A stretch of 64,000 nucleotides of DNA from Parafrankia discariae (lineage in GTDB: Bacteria; Actinomycetota; Actinomycetes; Frankiales; Frankiaceae): positions 217,975-281,974 of the forward strand of contig NZ_KB891230.1 of the NCBI RefSeq assembly GCF_000373365.1, given 5' to 3'. The position numbers and the translations under genes are program-made. Numbering within the stretch: the stretch's first letter is position 1; every line of letters begins with the position of its first letter. Shown one piece after another: positions 9,507 to 18,006 of this stretch. Below the pieces are notes generated by a model. The model was not told the origin of the DNA, searched no databases, and worked only from the letters and a program-made list of their open reading frames with translations.

Positions 9507-11264
9507 ATGAACGAGACGGGCAGCATGTTCGATCGGCGCGGGATGTTGCGGCTCGCCGGGGCGGGCCTGGTGGCGTTGGGTACCGGTGGGCTCGGCGCGG
9601 GCCTCACCGGTTGTAGCGGCGGTGACGACGCCGCCGAGCCGACCGAGCGGGACTGGAACCGGCTCGCCGACCGGCTCACCGGCCGGCTGGTCCGGCCCGG
9701 CGCCGCCGAGTATCCCGCCGCCGGCCAGCTCTTCGACCCGGCCTTCGACCGGATCCGGCCGCGGGCGGTCGCCTACTGCGCCTCCGCGGCCGATGTGGCC
9801 GCCGGTGTGGCCTTCGCCAGATCCGCCGGGCTCCCGTTCACCGCCCGTGCCGGCGGGCACAGCTACGGCGGCTACTCGACGACGAACGGCCTGGTCCTCG
9901 ACGTCTCCACCCTGAACTCGGTGCGCCCGGGAACCCGGTCGGGGATGGGCGGCCCGACCGGCGGCCCCGGAACCGCCGGCCCCGGAACCGCCGGCCCCGG
10001 AACCGCCGGCGCCGGGATCGCCAGCTCCGGGATCGCCAGCTCCGGGATCGCCACGATCGGCGCCGGCGCCCAGCTCGTGGACGTCTACGCCCAGCTCGCG
10101 GCGGCGGGCGCCGCGCTGCCGGCCGGCTCCTGCCCGACGGTCGGGATCGCCGGGCTGGCGCTCGGCGGCGGGATCGGGGTCGTCGGCCGGCGCCACGGCC
10201 TGACCTGCGACCGGATGCTCGCCGCCGAGGTGGTCCTCGCCTCGGGCGAGACCCTCCGGGTGGACGGCCGGCGCGACGCCGACCTGTTCTGGGCGTTGCG
10301 GGGCGGCGGTGGCGGCAACTTCGGCGTGGTCACGTCCTTCACCTTCGCCACCCACCGGGCGACACCGCTGACCCTGTTCGCCTACCGCTGGCCCTGGGCC
10401 GCGGCCGCGGGCGTCGTCGCGGCCTGGCAGGAGTGGAACCTGCGCCCGGACGCACCGGACGAGCTGTGGTCGACCTGTGTCGTCACCACCGTGCCGACAC
10501 CCGACGGGACGGGAACGCCCGCGATCCGGATCAGCGGCGTGATCAGCGAACCGGCCGGCACGGCGGGCGGTTCCGGCACGGGGTCAACTGCTTCGGGGGC
10601 GGGTGGCGCGGGGGCGGGCGAGGGCGTTCCGTCCTCGGCGCGCGCGCTGCTGGCGGAGCTGGTCGACGCCGTGGGCAGCGCGCCGTCGTCCACCTTCGCC
10701 GCCCAGCGCGACCCGCTGGAGGCGATGCTGATCGAGGCCGGCTGCTCGGGGCGGACGGTCGCGCAGTGCCACCTCGCCGGACGGAGCCCGGACGGGGCCC
10801 TGCGGCGGGTCGCCCAGCTCGCCGCCTCGAACTTCCTCACCGGGCCGCTGTCCGCGACCGGGGTGGAGGCGCTGCTGGGCGCCGTCGAGAGCCGGCAGCG
10901 GGAGGCCGGCCTGCGCTCCGGCGGGGTCATCCTCGACTCCTGGGGCGGCGCGATCGGCCGGGTCGGGGCGGGGGAGACGGCGTTCGTGCACCGTGACGCG
11001 CTGGCCAGCGCGCAGTACATCGCCGGCTACGACATACGGGACAGCGCCGAGCTGCGCGGCCGCAACGCCGAATGGCTACGGGGCACGGTGGCGGCCCTGG
11101 CGCCCCACGTGTCGCCGTCGGCCTACCAGAACTACATCGACCCGGAGCTCCGGAACTGGGCAAAGGCCTACTACGGGGCGAATCTGCCGCGCCTGCGGTC
11201 GGTCAAGCGCGCCTACGACCCGGACAACGCCTTCAGCTTCGCCCAGAGCATCCCGCCCGCCTGA
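9507..11264 (+). CDS. Secreted FAD-dependent oxidoreductase, berberine-bridge-enzyme-like
   Basis: 585 residues. The N-terminus FDRRGMLRLAGAGLVALG has a twin-arginine pair and a hydrophobic core, then a lipobox-like LTGC, so a Tat-exported lipoprotein is likely. A PCMH FAD-binding domain follows. TARAGGHSYGGYSTTNGLVL supplies the His for 8-alpha-histidyl-FAD, and AGSCPTVGIAGLALGGGIGV supplies a Cys at the 6-S-cysteinyl position, so bicovalent flavinylation as in BBE/GOOX enzymes is plausible. The C-terminal BBE segment YQNYIDPELRNWAKAYYG is present. Two low-complexity insertions (Gly/Thr/Ala/Ile near 9965-10053, Gly/Ser/Ala near 10560-10630) interrupt the fold. Substrate unknown; an oligosaccharide or alcohol is typical of the family. 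Confidence 0.85.
   Translation: MNETGSMFDRRGMLRLAGAGLVALGTGGLGAGLTGCSGGDDAAEPTERDWNRLADRLTGRLVRPGAAEYPAAGQLFDPAFDRIRPRAVAYCASAADVAAGVAFARSAGLPFTARAGGHSYGGYSTTNGLVLDVSTLNSVRPGTRSGMGGPTGGPGTAGPGTAGPGTAGAGIASSGIASSGIATIGAGAQLVDVYAQLAAAGAALPAGSCPTVGIAGLALGGGIGVVGRRHGLTCDRMLAAEVVLASGETLRVDGRRDADLFWALRGGGGGNFGVVTSFTFATHRATPLTLFAYRWPWAAAAGVVAAWQEWNLRPDAPDELWSTCVVTTVPTPDGTGTPAIRISGVISEPAGTAGGSGTGSTASGAGGAGAGEGVPSSARALLAELVDAVGSAPSSTFAAQRDPLEAMLIEAGCSGRTVAQCHLAGRSPDGALRRVAQLAASNFLTGPLSATGVEALLGAVESRQREAGLRSGGVILDSWGGAIGRVGAGETAFVHRDALASAQYIAGYDIRDSAELRGRNAEWLRGTVAALAPHVSPSAYQNYIDPELRNWAKAYYGANLPRLRSVKRAYDPDNAFSFAQSIPPA
9965..10053 (+). repeat. 15-bp in-frame tandem repeat in the flavoenzyme gene
   Basis: Three copies of CCCCGGAACCGCCGG are followed by three diverged copies (CTCCGGGATCGCCAG type). 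They encode GTAGP-type then GIASS-type pentapeptides inside the FAD domain. The array is absent from the conserved core of the family. Confidence 0.85.
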
Positions 11265-11310
11265 CCACCCCGGGATAATTACTCCGGGTAGTCGAGCGGG
11301 AGGGCTGGCT

Positions 11311-11353
11311 GTCGCTCCGAGCAGGGAGTCGACGTCAACCTGCCCGGAGCGAC
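11311..11353 (+). terminator. Hairpin downstream of the flavoenzyme gene
   Basis: A 9-bp perfect stem (GTCGCTCCG / CGGAGCGAC) continues past one mismatch for 5 more base pairs, with a 13-nt loop. It starts 47 bp after the stop codon at 11264. No U-tract, as is usual in high-GC actinobacteria. Confidence 0.6.
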
Positions 11354-11645
11354 ACGGATCAGTACACCCGTTGACCCCCCGGTCCGACTACTGGCTACGG
11401 ATGGTCTAACCACTGTCCACCCTGTGTCTTCCGACACATAGCGGTGTTCGCCTGGCGACAGACGTTCCCGGCATCCGGCCGCCGCCCGCGTCGGCGGGGC
11501 CCGGCAGCGGTCCGGACGAAGACCGCACCCCCGTCGAGGAAGCCGAACGACGGCATCGGAGGACCACCGGGAGGCCCAACGCGGACCCCGCCGTGGCACG
11601 GCGGTTCCCCTTGCGACCACTACTTAAAGTCAGTACACACGCTCT

Positions 11646-11668
11646 GTCGGTAACCACCGACGGTTACC
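11646..11668. promoter_or_regulatory. Inverted repeat, candidate operator upstream of the 53-aa membrane protein
   Basis: GGTAACC-N6-GGTTACC (11649-11668) is a perfect 7-bp inverted repeat. It overlaps a second palindrome, GTCGGT-N4-ACCGAC (11646-11661). It lies about 55-78 bp upstream of the ATG at 11724. The rest of the 11265-11723 gap shows no gene. Confidence 0.4.
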
Positions 11669-11723
11669 AACGGCACCGGTGACTGACGCCGCCGGCTGCC
11701 CACAGTTCCCCAGGAGGACCCAC

Positions 11724-11885
11724 ATGAAGCAGCTGATCTGGCCATGGGGTGTGACCATCTTCATCATCTTCTTCTTGGTCACCTCTCCGGGAGACGCAGC
11801 CGATGTGGTCCACAGCGCGGTCGGCGCGCTGGGCACCGTGGCCGACGGTCTCAGCAACTTCGTCTCCGACGTGGCCGCCGTCTGA
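11724..11885 (+). CDS. Small single-pass membrane protein (53 aa)
   Basis: An ATG with an excellent ribosome-binding site (CAGGAGGACCCAC-ATG) opens a 53-residue protein. It begins MKQLIWPWGVTIFIIFFLVT (one transmembrane helix), followed by SPGDAADVVHSAVGALG and an amphipathic tail. Small proteins of this design are common next to transfer and secretion loci in actinobacteria (general recollection). It converges on the NlpC/P60 gene, which ends 69 bp further on. It may belong to the adjacent secretion-like locus. Function unknown. Confidence 0.7.
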   Translation: MKQLIWPWGVTIFIIFFLVTSPGDAADVVHSAVGALGTVADGLSNFVSDVAAV

Positions 11886-11902
11886 CCCGCCCCGCTCCCG
11901 GC

Positions 11903-11974
11903 AGAGGTCCCGAGCCGCCCAGAGGTTCCGAGCCGCCCAGAGGTTCCGAGCCGCTCAGAGGTTCCGAGCCAGCG
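11903..11974. repeat. 18-bp tandem repeat spanning the stop codon of the hydrolase gene
   Basis: Four units of AGAGGTTCCGAGCCGCCC lie at 11903-11920, 11921-11938, 11939-11956 and 11957-11974. The minus-strand hydrolase CDS ends (LARNL-stop, stop at 11955-11957) in the unit at 11957-11974, so the other three copies lie in its 3' flank. Confidence 0.85.
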
Positions 11975-12944
11975 GACGGGTGACCGCGACGACCGTCGTC
12001 CAGTCCGACAGCTCCGAGAGCACGACCCCCCACCGTGCTCCCTTCGCCGCGATGACCTGCCCGTTCCCGACGTACATGCCGACATGGCCCGGGGCCAGGG
12101 CCGTTCCGTCCGAACCGGGGGTGAACAGCAGGTCGCCGGGCTGCGGGTCGACGCCCGACACCCGCGGGCCGAAGGCGAGCTGGTCGGTGGTCACCCGGGG
12201 GATGGAGAGGCCGATCGTCCGGTAGGCGGCCTGGACGAGCGACGAGCAGTCCCATGCTCCCGGCCCGGTCGCGCCCCACACGTAGGGCTTGCCGATCTGG
12301 GAACGCATGAACTCGATCACCGGGACCAGCGCCTCGACGGACACCGTCTCCCCGGTGTCGAGGGCGTCGCCGTACACCTGGGCCTGCGCCAGGATGGTGC
12401 GCACGTAGTTGCGCGTCTCCGGGTAGGGCGGCACCCCCGCGAAGGCGAGCACGGCACCCGGCCCGGCGTTGTAGGCCGCGAGCATCTTCTCCTGCCCCGA
12501 CCCCGGGACGGACGCCACCGACGCCGCCACCGCGCAGTCGTAGCGCGCCGCGGCCGGGATCGCGTCCACCGGGTTCCACACGTCGCCGGTGCCGTGCGAG
12601 GCCCAGGTGCCCGGCATGAACTGGGCGATGCCCATGGCGCCGACCGGTGACTGCGCCCGGGGGTTGAACCCGGACTCCTGGCGCAGCTGCGCCGCCAGCA
12701 CCGAGGGCGTGACCTCGGGGCACCCCGCCGCGTTCGCCGCGTCGATGATCATCTGGACGTACTCCGCCGGGATGCCCTCGGAGTTGACGATCGTGCGGCT
12801 GCCGGTGTTCTGGTCGTCCAGGAACGGCGCGGCGATCAGCAGGATCAGCACGGAGATCAGCAGGAACGATCCGGCGATGGTCACGAAGCCGCCGACACCC
12901 AGCCAGACCAGCCAGCTTCTCCGCCGGCCCGATCGCCGCGCCAT
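11955..12944 (-). CDS. Membrane-anchored bifunctional lytic transglycosylase / NlpC-P60 hydrolase (VirB1/CwlT-like)
   Basis: 329 residues. A basic N-terminus (MARRSGRRRSW) and a transmembrane helix (FVTIAGSFLLISVLILLIAA) anchor it. The SLT goose-lysozyme-type domain (about 60-190) has the catalytic Glu in LRQESGFNP, then GAMGIAQFMPGTW and AAYNAGPGAV. The C-terminal NlpC/P60 domain (about 205-325) has the nucleophile in WDCSSLVQAAYR and the His in GHVGMYVG. The same two-domain combination is found in peptidoglycan hydrolases of Gram-positive conjugation systems (for example CwlT of Tn916), where it opens the wall for the channel. It is last in the minus-strand operon behind the lipoprotein (27-bp gap). 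It ends inside an 18-bp tandem repeat. Confidence 0.9.
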   Translation of the reverse strand: MARRSGRRRSWLVWLGVGGFVTIAGSFLLISVLILLIAAPFLDDQNTGSRTIVNSEGIPAEYVQMIIDAANAAGCPEVTPSVLAAQLRQESGFNPRAQSPVGAMGIAQFMPGTWASHGTGDVWNPVDAIPAAARYDCAVAASVASVPGSGQEKMLAAYNAGPGAVLAFAGVPPYPETRNYVRTILAQAQVYGDALDTGETVSVEALVPVIEFMRSQIGKPYVWGATGPGAWDCSSLVQAAYRTIGLSIPRVTTDQLAFGPRVSGVDPQPGDLLFTPGSDGTALAPGHVGMYVGNGQVIAAKGARWGVVLSELSDWTTVVAVTRPLARNL

Positions 12945-12971
12945 CCCAGCCCGCCCCCGTCCGTCCCGCCG

Positions 12972-13676
12972 CTACCGGCCCGGCGCGTCGCCGGCGGCGT
13001 TCGCGAGATCGGCGCCGGCGAGGCGCCAGGTGCCGTCGGTGCCGACGAGCATGGTCACCGCGGGCGTGGAGACGGTGACCTCGGGCGGCCCGTCACCGGT
13101 CACGGTCTCCCGGCGCACGTTGAGCAGGAGCGACACCTGCCCGGAGGCGGTCGTGTCCGCACCCCCGACGGGGGTCGCGGCGAGCACCGTGACGGTTGAC
13201 CGCGTGCCGGCGGCGCGCAGCTCGTCCCAGGCGCGGCCGGCCTGGGGGTCGGCGGCCGGATCGCCGGCGCCGGACCCGCCGGCGTCGGATCCGTTCAGTT
13301 CCCCGGTGAAATCCGGCGTCAGACAGTCACGGGCGCGTTCGACCCCGGCTGACGGGCCGGAGTCCGTCCGGGCGTCGAACGACTGCCATTTCGTGAAGCA
13401 GTCCCGCGCCACGGAGACCGGGTCCGTGGGATCGACCGTGCCCTGAGCGTCGGCCGTCGCGGTGGCGAGCGGGGGGCCGGGTGCCTGACTGGCGCCCGGC
13501 GGAGGCCCGGTGGTCGCCGAGGGTGCTGGCGGTTGGGTGGCGTCGCCGATCGCCCCGCAACCGGCCGTGACGACTAACAGCGACGAGATCAAAATCACGG
13601 AAGCCACGGGTGCCCCCGACCGAGAGCAACCAAAGTGCCGATGCGGTGATTCTTTCTCGTGCCTGCGTGGTCTCAC
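12972..13676 (-). CDS. Lipoprotein of unknown function in the T4SS-like locus
   Basis: 234 residues from a GTG that overlaps the stop of the HTH gene (GTGA), so the two are translationally coupled. A hydrophobic stretch (VILISSLLVVTAGC) ends in a lipobox with Cys at about residue 40. A Pro/Thr-rich spacer follows, then a globular part with alternating strands (SLLLNVRRETVTG, TMLVGTDGTWRLAGADL). That pattern recalls NTF2-like/VirB8-like periplasmic domains, but I cannot assign a family. An internal GTG (residue 24) is an alternative start. By position it is a candidate wall-side component of the secretion-like apparatus. Confidence 0.75.
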   Translation of the reverse strand: MRPRRHEKESPHRHFGCSRSGAPVASVILISSLLVVTAGCGAIGDATQPPAPSATTGPPPGASQAPGPPLATATADAQGTVDPTDPVSVARDCFTKWQSFDARTDSGPSAGVERARDCLTPDFTGELNGSDAGGSGAGDPAADPQAGRAWDELRAAGTRSTVTVLAATPVGGADTTASGQVSLLLNVRRETVTGDGPPEVTVSTPAVTMLVGTDGTWRLAGADLANAAGDAPGR

Positions 13677-13984
13677 TCGTGGCCGTCCAACCAGTCACGG
13701 ACCCGGCCACGGCGGATCCGCCACTGATGCCCGACCTTGCGCGCCGGGATCGCGCGCTCCGACAGGAGCTTGAGCACGGTGCTCTCGGACAGCCGCAGCC
13801 AGGAGACCAGCTCGTCCACGGTCAGCACGTCGTCGTCGTCCGCATGACGCGGCGGGCGGGGCGTCGTCGCAGGTGGGGCGCCCGCCGCGGCGGGCGGAGC
13901 CATCGGCTCCGCGGTCCTGGAGACGGGCCGCGCGGGCATCCGCGCCGGGCGTGACGAGGCCACCGAGAAGCCGTCCTGCACCAC
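13673..13984 (-). CDS. Excisionase/BldC-type helix-turn-helix DNA-binding protein
   Basis: About 103 residues. A Pro/Ala-rich N-terminal half precedes a compact HTH_17-type winged helix (about 52-100). It contains LTVDELVSWLRLSESTVLKL, then LSERAIPARKVGHQWRI and a C-terminal RRGRVRDWLDG. Such domains occur in phage/ICE excisionases and in BldC-like actinobacterial regulators. It is first in the operon with the lipoprotein and hydrolase, and divergent from the large MinD-like gene. It is the obvious candidate regulator of both arms. The GTG start is not well fixed. Confidence 0.78.
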   Translation of the reverse strand: MVQDGFSVASSRPARMPARPVSRTAEPMAPPAAAGAPPATTPRPPRHADDDDVLTVDELVSWLRLSESTVLKLLSERAIPARKVGHQWRIRRGRVRDWLDGHE

Positions 13985-14080
13985 CCAGGGCCCCTTTCCC
14001 AGCCGGCGACCGCCGGTCGTTACGCACCGGCGAGGGAGGCTAACACCGCAATGCCCGCCCTGGCGAGTCCCAACTGGCGC

Positions 14081-14154
14081 TTGTCATACTTGAATGGCTC
14101 GTGTTACATCGATCCGACCGCAGCCGAGAGCAAGTAACAGTAAGTAACCGTAAC
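14081..14154 (+). promoter_or_regulatory. Candidate promoter and GTAAC direct repeats upstream of the MinD-like gene
   Basis: TTGTCA (14081-14086), 17 bp, then TTACAT (14104-14109) is a possible promoter facing the plus arm. Downstream are three direct GTAAC motifs at 14134, 14144 and 14150. A BldC/MerR-like HTH protein is encoded divergently and relatives can bind direct repeats. The link is inference. Confidence 0.35.
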
Positions 14155-14212
14155 TGGCACCAACTAGCCCAGACCTGCAATCAGCCCAGACCGGCCAGGA
14201 GGGCGACGGCGC

Positions 14213-17200
14213 GTGAGCGATGTGCCACAGGCACCGTACGGCGAGGAAGGGGACGCGCGGCCCGTTTCGTTGATAGGTGCGCGAATCCCCTCACCTACGC
14301 CTTCCGCGGCCAAGCTCCCGGCTCGCGATGGCGAGAGCGACGACCGACCGGCGGCCAGGGAAGCCCGCCGTCGGAACCGTCGGCGCGGCGGTCCCGACGA
14401 TCCCTCAGCCACCGACGATGGTGACGGATCGTGGCAGGACCAAGCGTTCCATCTAGAGGATGCGGTGTCCGGCGACCCGCCATCCGCAGGCCGATCCGGC
14501 ATGTCGGGGTCAGACCGGGCAGGCGTCCCCCGCGACCCCACCCCGGTGCCGCGCGAGCCCGGGCAGCGCCGAGGGCGGCGCCTGCCGCGCACGCCGCCGG
14601 CCGCCGGGCGCTCCGCCGCGCCCGGCTCACCCGTCCCGCCGAGGTCGTCCGTTCCGCCCGGAACACCGGTTCCATCGGGCCGGGCTGTTCCGCCCGGCCC
14701 GCCCGTTCCGCCCGGCGATCCGGCCCGCGGCGGCCGCGCCGTACCGTCACGTTCGCCGCGCCCCGAATCGTCCAGGGCCGCTGACCAGGCGCGGCGGCTC
14801 GACGCCGGCGCCGCGGCGGCGACCGACCCGGCCGAGGGCTCCTTCGACGGCTCCACCCCGCCGCGCCGGCCGATGCTGCGCCGGGCCGCCACGCCCCGCG
14901 CCGTCCCACCGCCGGCTCCGATGGGCCGTAAGGACCCGAGCTTCCCGCCCGCGACCTCCACCGCCGCGGCTGCCGCTGCCGCCGCGGCGGCCGGCGCGGG
15001 CACCACGACCGCTCCGGGCCACCCCGGCGGCGCGGGAACCGCCGGGGGTTCGGCCTCGTCAACCGGCTCGGGTGGGTACCCGGGCTCGGCCACGTCTGGC
15101 GGCGCGGCCCGGCCCGGTGCCAGCGGATCAACTGCCGGTGGGCCCGGTCCCGGTGCTTCCGGTGTCGGCGGGTCGGCCGCGACCCGATCCGGGAGCACGC
15201 GGTCCGGGGGGACCGGCCGGTCCGCCGGTCCAGGTGGGTCCGCCGGTCCGGCCGGGTCCGCGGTCGCCCGCGGCCCACAGCGTCCTGAGGCCCCGGAGGC
15301 GCCAGGCCGGCGCTCCGGCGGATCGGGCGGCACCAGCGCGCCCCCGCCCGGCCGCCGGCCGACGTCGGCCGGCCCGCGCCGGCCCGGCCGCCCCTCCGCA
15401 CTCGCGCCCCGGACCCCCGCCACCAGCCCACCCCCGGCCGCTCCGGAGACGGACTCGACCATGTGGCCCGCCCCGTCCAGCGGTTCGTTCGGCGAGCCCA
15501 CGCCGGGCGTGGGGCCTGGGCCGTACGACGCGCCCGCGCCGTACGACGGGCCGTACGACCGGTCCGATCCGCTCACGGCCGGCGAGGCCCCCGGCGGGCC
15601 GGCGGTCTCGCCGGCCACGGCGTGGCCTCCGCCCGGCTACGGGCCGGCCGACGCCTCGCCCCCGGACCCGTCACCCGGCGGCCTCCCGGTGGAGAACCGT
15701 TCGCCGGGTGCCGGCCACCCGGGCGGCGAACCGTACTACGACCCCTGGGCCCCCCAGCCGCCGGCGAGCCCGTCCCCGGCGCCAGTGGCCGAGCCTCGCG
15801 AGTCGGCCGGTGCGCCCGCGTGGGGCGCCACCGACACCTGGCAGCAGGGCGGCGAACCGACCAGCCTCGGTGAGTCGACCCGGCCGGGTGAGGCCGTCCC
15901 ACCCGGCGGTCCCGCCGACGTCGACGGCCCGGCGGAGCACGCCGGGCACGGCGCGGCGGCCGGCGCGACGGAGATGGAGACAGAGACAGAGGTCGAGACC
16001 GGGACCGGGACCGGGCTTTCAGCCGCGGCCGGGCTTTCGGTCGCTGCCGAAAGCCCCGTGGAGGGCGACACCTCGCCCGCGGGCGAGGGAACACCCACGG
16101 ACGCGGCCTGGGCCGATGCCGGCGTCGCGGACTCCGGGCGGACGTCCACCGCGCCCGCGCGGCCGTCGACCGAGCTCGTTCCCGCCGGTCACCTCCCGAG
16201 GCCGGGCACCGGCTCCGACCACACACCGGCGCTGCCCGGCCCGGGCCGGGGCCTGTGGCCGTGGCAGGAGCCCTGGGACGACCTCGACGACCTGGAGCCG
16301 TGGGAGGAGATCCCGCTGCGGATCACTCTCTCGGACCGGGCCGCGGTGGCTCTGCCGGGCTCGTGGCGGATCGCCGTCACCTCGTTGTTCCCCTACTCCG
16401 GCACCACCACGTTGGCCGGGGTCGTCGGTCTCACCCTGGCCGGGGTGCGGGCCGAGCCGGTGCTCGCGCTCGACCTCTACCCCGGGGCCGCCACGCCCGG
16501 TTTCGTGCCACCCACCTCGTCGGAGAGCGACGAGATCGACGAGTCCCGGGGCGACAACCTGGTCGCGCGGGTCGGTAGCCGGGGCACCACCACGGTCGCG
16601 GACATCCTCCGCCAGCGGCGTTCCGCCGCCAAGGTGACGCCCGACGAACTGCGTTCGCGCATCGGCTCCCGGCGGGCCGGCAGCGTCTTCGACCTCGACG
16701 TGCTGCCGGTCAATCGCCCGGCCGGCGACGAGGAGACCACGAACGCGCTGGTGCCGGTCGACGAGCCGGTCACCCCGGCCATGCTGCGCTCCGCCCTGGG
16801 CGCGCTTGGTCATGCCTACCCGCTGATCCTGATGGACGCCCCCGCGACCGCACCGCTGACCCCGGAGGCGATCCGCGCCGCCGACGTGATTCTCCTGGTG
16901 ACCCTCGCGACCGCGTCCGATCTCGAGGCCACCCTCGCTGACCTGCGCGATCCCCAGGGGTCGCTGGCGGGGGTCGGGGTCAGCGCGCGGGAGCGCGTCC
17001 CCTCAGGCCAGGCCCCGGGCCTGCCACCGCACGAGCGGACAGGCCCCGCGGTCATCGCGGCCGTCGTGTCGCCACGCCGCGGCCGCCCGTCACCACGGAC
17101 ACGCACCGCCACGGCGCGGCTGGCCCGCCACGTCGACGGCATCGTCCGGGTCCCGTACGACCCACGGCTCGACCCGAGCAGGGGGACCCCGGTCCGCATC

Positions 17201-17503
17201 CCACGGCTGCGGTGGGCGACCCGGAGGTCCTACCTCCGGCTCGCGGCCGAGACCGTGGACGCGCTCGCCGGCATCGCCGACGCCGATGTCGGGACACCGG
17301 CCGGCGGAGAACATCCCTCCTTTCAACCGCAGTTCGAACGACCGATACGCACCGCTCCGGTGTTGCCACGCAACGCCGATACTGATCACGCAGAGGTGTC
17401 AGGCGTATCATTTGGCGACCTGCGGCACGGAAGCACACCCACGCGGGTGTCCGGGCCGGATCGTCCGGGCGGCCAACCGCCCGCAGGAAGGGAACCACGA
17501 TGA
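14213..17503 (+). CDS. Giant MinD/ParA-like protein with disordered N-terminus, first gene of the T4SS-like plus arm
   Basis: 1096 residues from a GTG preceded by CAGGAGGG. Residues 1 to about 690 are Pro/Gly/Ala/Ser/Arg-rich and look disordered. From about 700 a P-loop-NTPase-like domain follows: WRIAVTSLFPYSGTTTLAGV for the phosphate-binding loop, VLALDLYPGAATPGF for the A' strand, YPLILMDAPATAPLTPEAI for the Walker-B-like strand, then DVILLVTLATASDLEATL. The loop lacks the two lysines of the deviant Walker A (KGGxGKT), so ATP binding is doubtful. The stop overlaps the next start (ATGA). MinD-like proteins also occur with type VII and type IV systems, where they may localise the machine. 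Its role here is inferred from context only. Confidence 0.8.
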   Translation: MSDVPQAPYGEEGDARPVSLIGARIPSPTPSAAKLPARDGESDDRPAAREARRRNRRRGGPDDPSATDDGDGSWQDQAFHLEDAVSGDPPSAGRSGMSGSDRAGVPRDPTPVPREPGQRRGRRLPRTPPAAGRSAAPGSPVPPRSSVPPGTPVPSGRAVPPGPPVPPGDPARGGRAVPSRSPRPESSRAADQARRLDAGAAAATDPAEGSFDGSTPPRRPMLRRAATPRAVPPPAPMGRKDPSFPPATSTAAAAAAAAAAGAGTTTAPGHPGGAGTAGGSASSTGSGGYPGSATSGGAARPGASGSTAGGPGPGASGVGGSAATRSGSTRSGGTGRSAGPGGSAGPAGSAVARGPQRPEAPEAPGRRSGGSGGTSAPPPGRRPTSAGPRRPGRPSALAPRTPATSPPPAAPETDSTMWPAPSSGSFGEPTPGVGPGPYDAPAPYDGPYDRSDPLTAGEAPGGPAVSPATAWPPPGYGPADASPPDPSPGGLPVENRSPGAGHPGGEPYYDPWAPQPPASPSPAPVAEPRESAGAPAWGATDTWQQGGEPTSLGESTRPGEAVPPGGPADVDGPAEHAGHGAAAGATEMETETEVETGTGTGLSAAAGLSVAAESPVEGDTSPAGEGTPTDAAWADAGVADSGRTSTAPARPSTELVPAGHLPRPGTGSDHTPALPGPGRGLWPWQEPWDDLDDLEPWEEIPLRITLSDRAAVALPGSWRIAVTSLFPYSGTTTLAGVVGLTLAGVRAEPVLALDLYPGAATPGFVPPTSSESDEIDESRGDNLVARVGSRGTTTVADILRQRRSAAKVTPDELRSRIGSRRAGSVFDLDVLPVNRPAGDEETTNALVPVDEPVTPAMLRSALGALGHAYPLILMDAPATAPLTPEAIRAADVILLVTLATASDLEATLADLRDPQGSLAGVGVSARERVPSGQAPGLPPHERTGPAVIAAVVSPRRGRPSPRTRTATARLARHVDGIVRVPYDPRLDPSRGTPVRIPRLRWATRRSYLRLAAETVDALAGIADADVGTPAGGEHPSFQPQFERPIRTAPVLPRNADTDHAEVSGVSFGDLRHGSTPTRVSGPDRPGGQPPAGREPR

Positions 17504-17937
17504 TCGTCGATGCAGCCGCCGCCTCAGTAGCGGCCATTCTGGCCGTGGAGGTCAACCCGGACGACACGAAGGCGCCCGGCATCAACGCCTTGAAAGACCT
17601 GGTCAACGGCCTTGCGGCCTACGCTGTGATCGCCGCCGTGGCCGCCGTGCTCCTCGGGGGAATCGCGTGGGCGCTCGGCGAACGCATGGGTCTCGACCGT
17701 GCCTCGATGGTCGGCAAGAGCGGCGTACTGGCCGGCTTCGGCCTGGCGTTCCTGGTGGGTGCCGCCGCCGCCTTCGTCAACTTTTTCCTGGCGACGGGCG
17801 CCTCCGCCTCCAACAGCACCGACGATACGAACGGCATGCGCCCGCCCGCCGTGGTCCAGACTGTCACCCCCCAGCCCGCAGAAGACATCGTCGATGACCC
17901 CGACGTGGTCCATGAGCTGCCGTCCACAGGCTTCTAA
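17500..17937 (+). CDS. Two-helix membrane protein, VirB2/DUF6112-like pilin-type subunit
   Basis: 145 residues, ATG overlapping the previous stop, ribosome-binding site AGGAAGGG. A short N-terminus (VDAAAASVAAILAVEVNPDD) is followed by two transmembrane helices (AYAVIAAVAAVLLGGIAWAL and GVLAGFGLAFLVGAAAAFVN) separated by a short polar loop, then an acidic C-terminal tail. The size and hairpin topology resemble VirB2/TrbC pilins and the actinobacterial DUF6112 family found beside VirB4-like ATPases. A channel or pilus-forming role is inferred. A 69-bp gap follows before the next gene. Confidence 0.78.
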   Translation: MIVDAAAASVAAILAVEVNPDDTKAPGINALKDLVNGLAAYAVIAAVAAVLLGGIAWALGERMGLDRASMVGKSGVLAGFGLAFLVGAAAAFVNFFLATGASASNSTDDTNGMRPPAVVQTVTPQPAEDIVDDPDVVHELPSTGF

Positions 17938-18006
17938 GCGGTTCCGGGGGTATCTGGGCCCCGACATTGCGATGATGACCCTGCCGACACGGGAGGGGAG
18001 TAGGCG

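Noticed and set aside
14164-15618. Antisense open frame over the MinD-like gene N-terminus
   Set aside because: The plus frame has a ribosome-binding site, continues into a recognisable domain and overlaps the next gene; the antisense frame has none of these.
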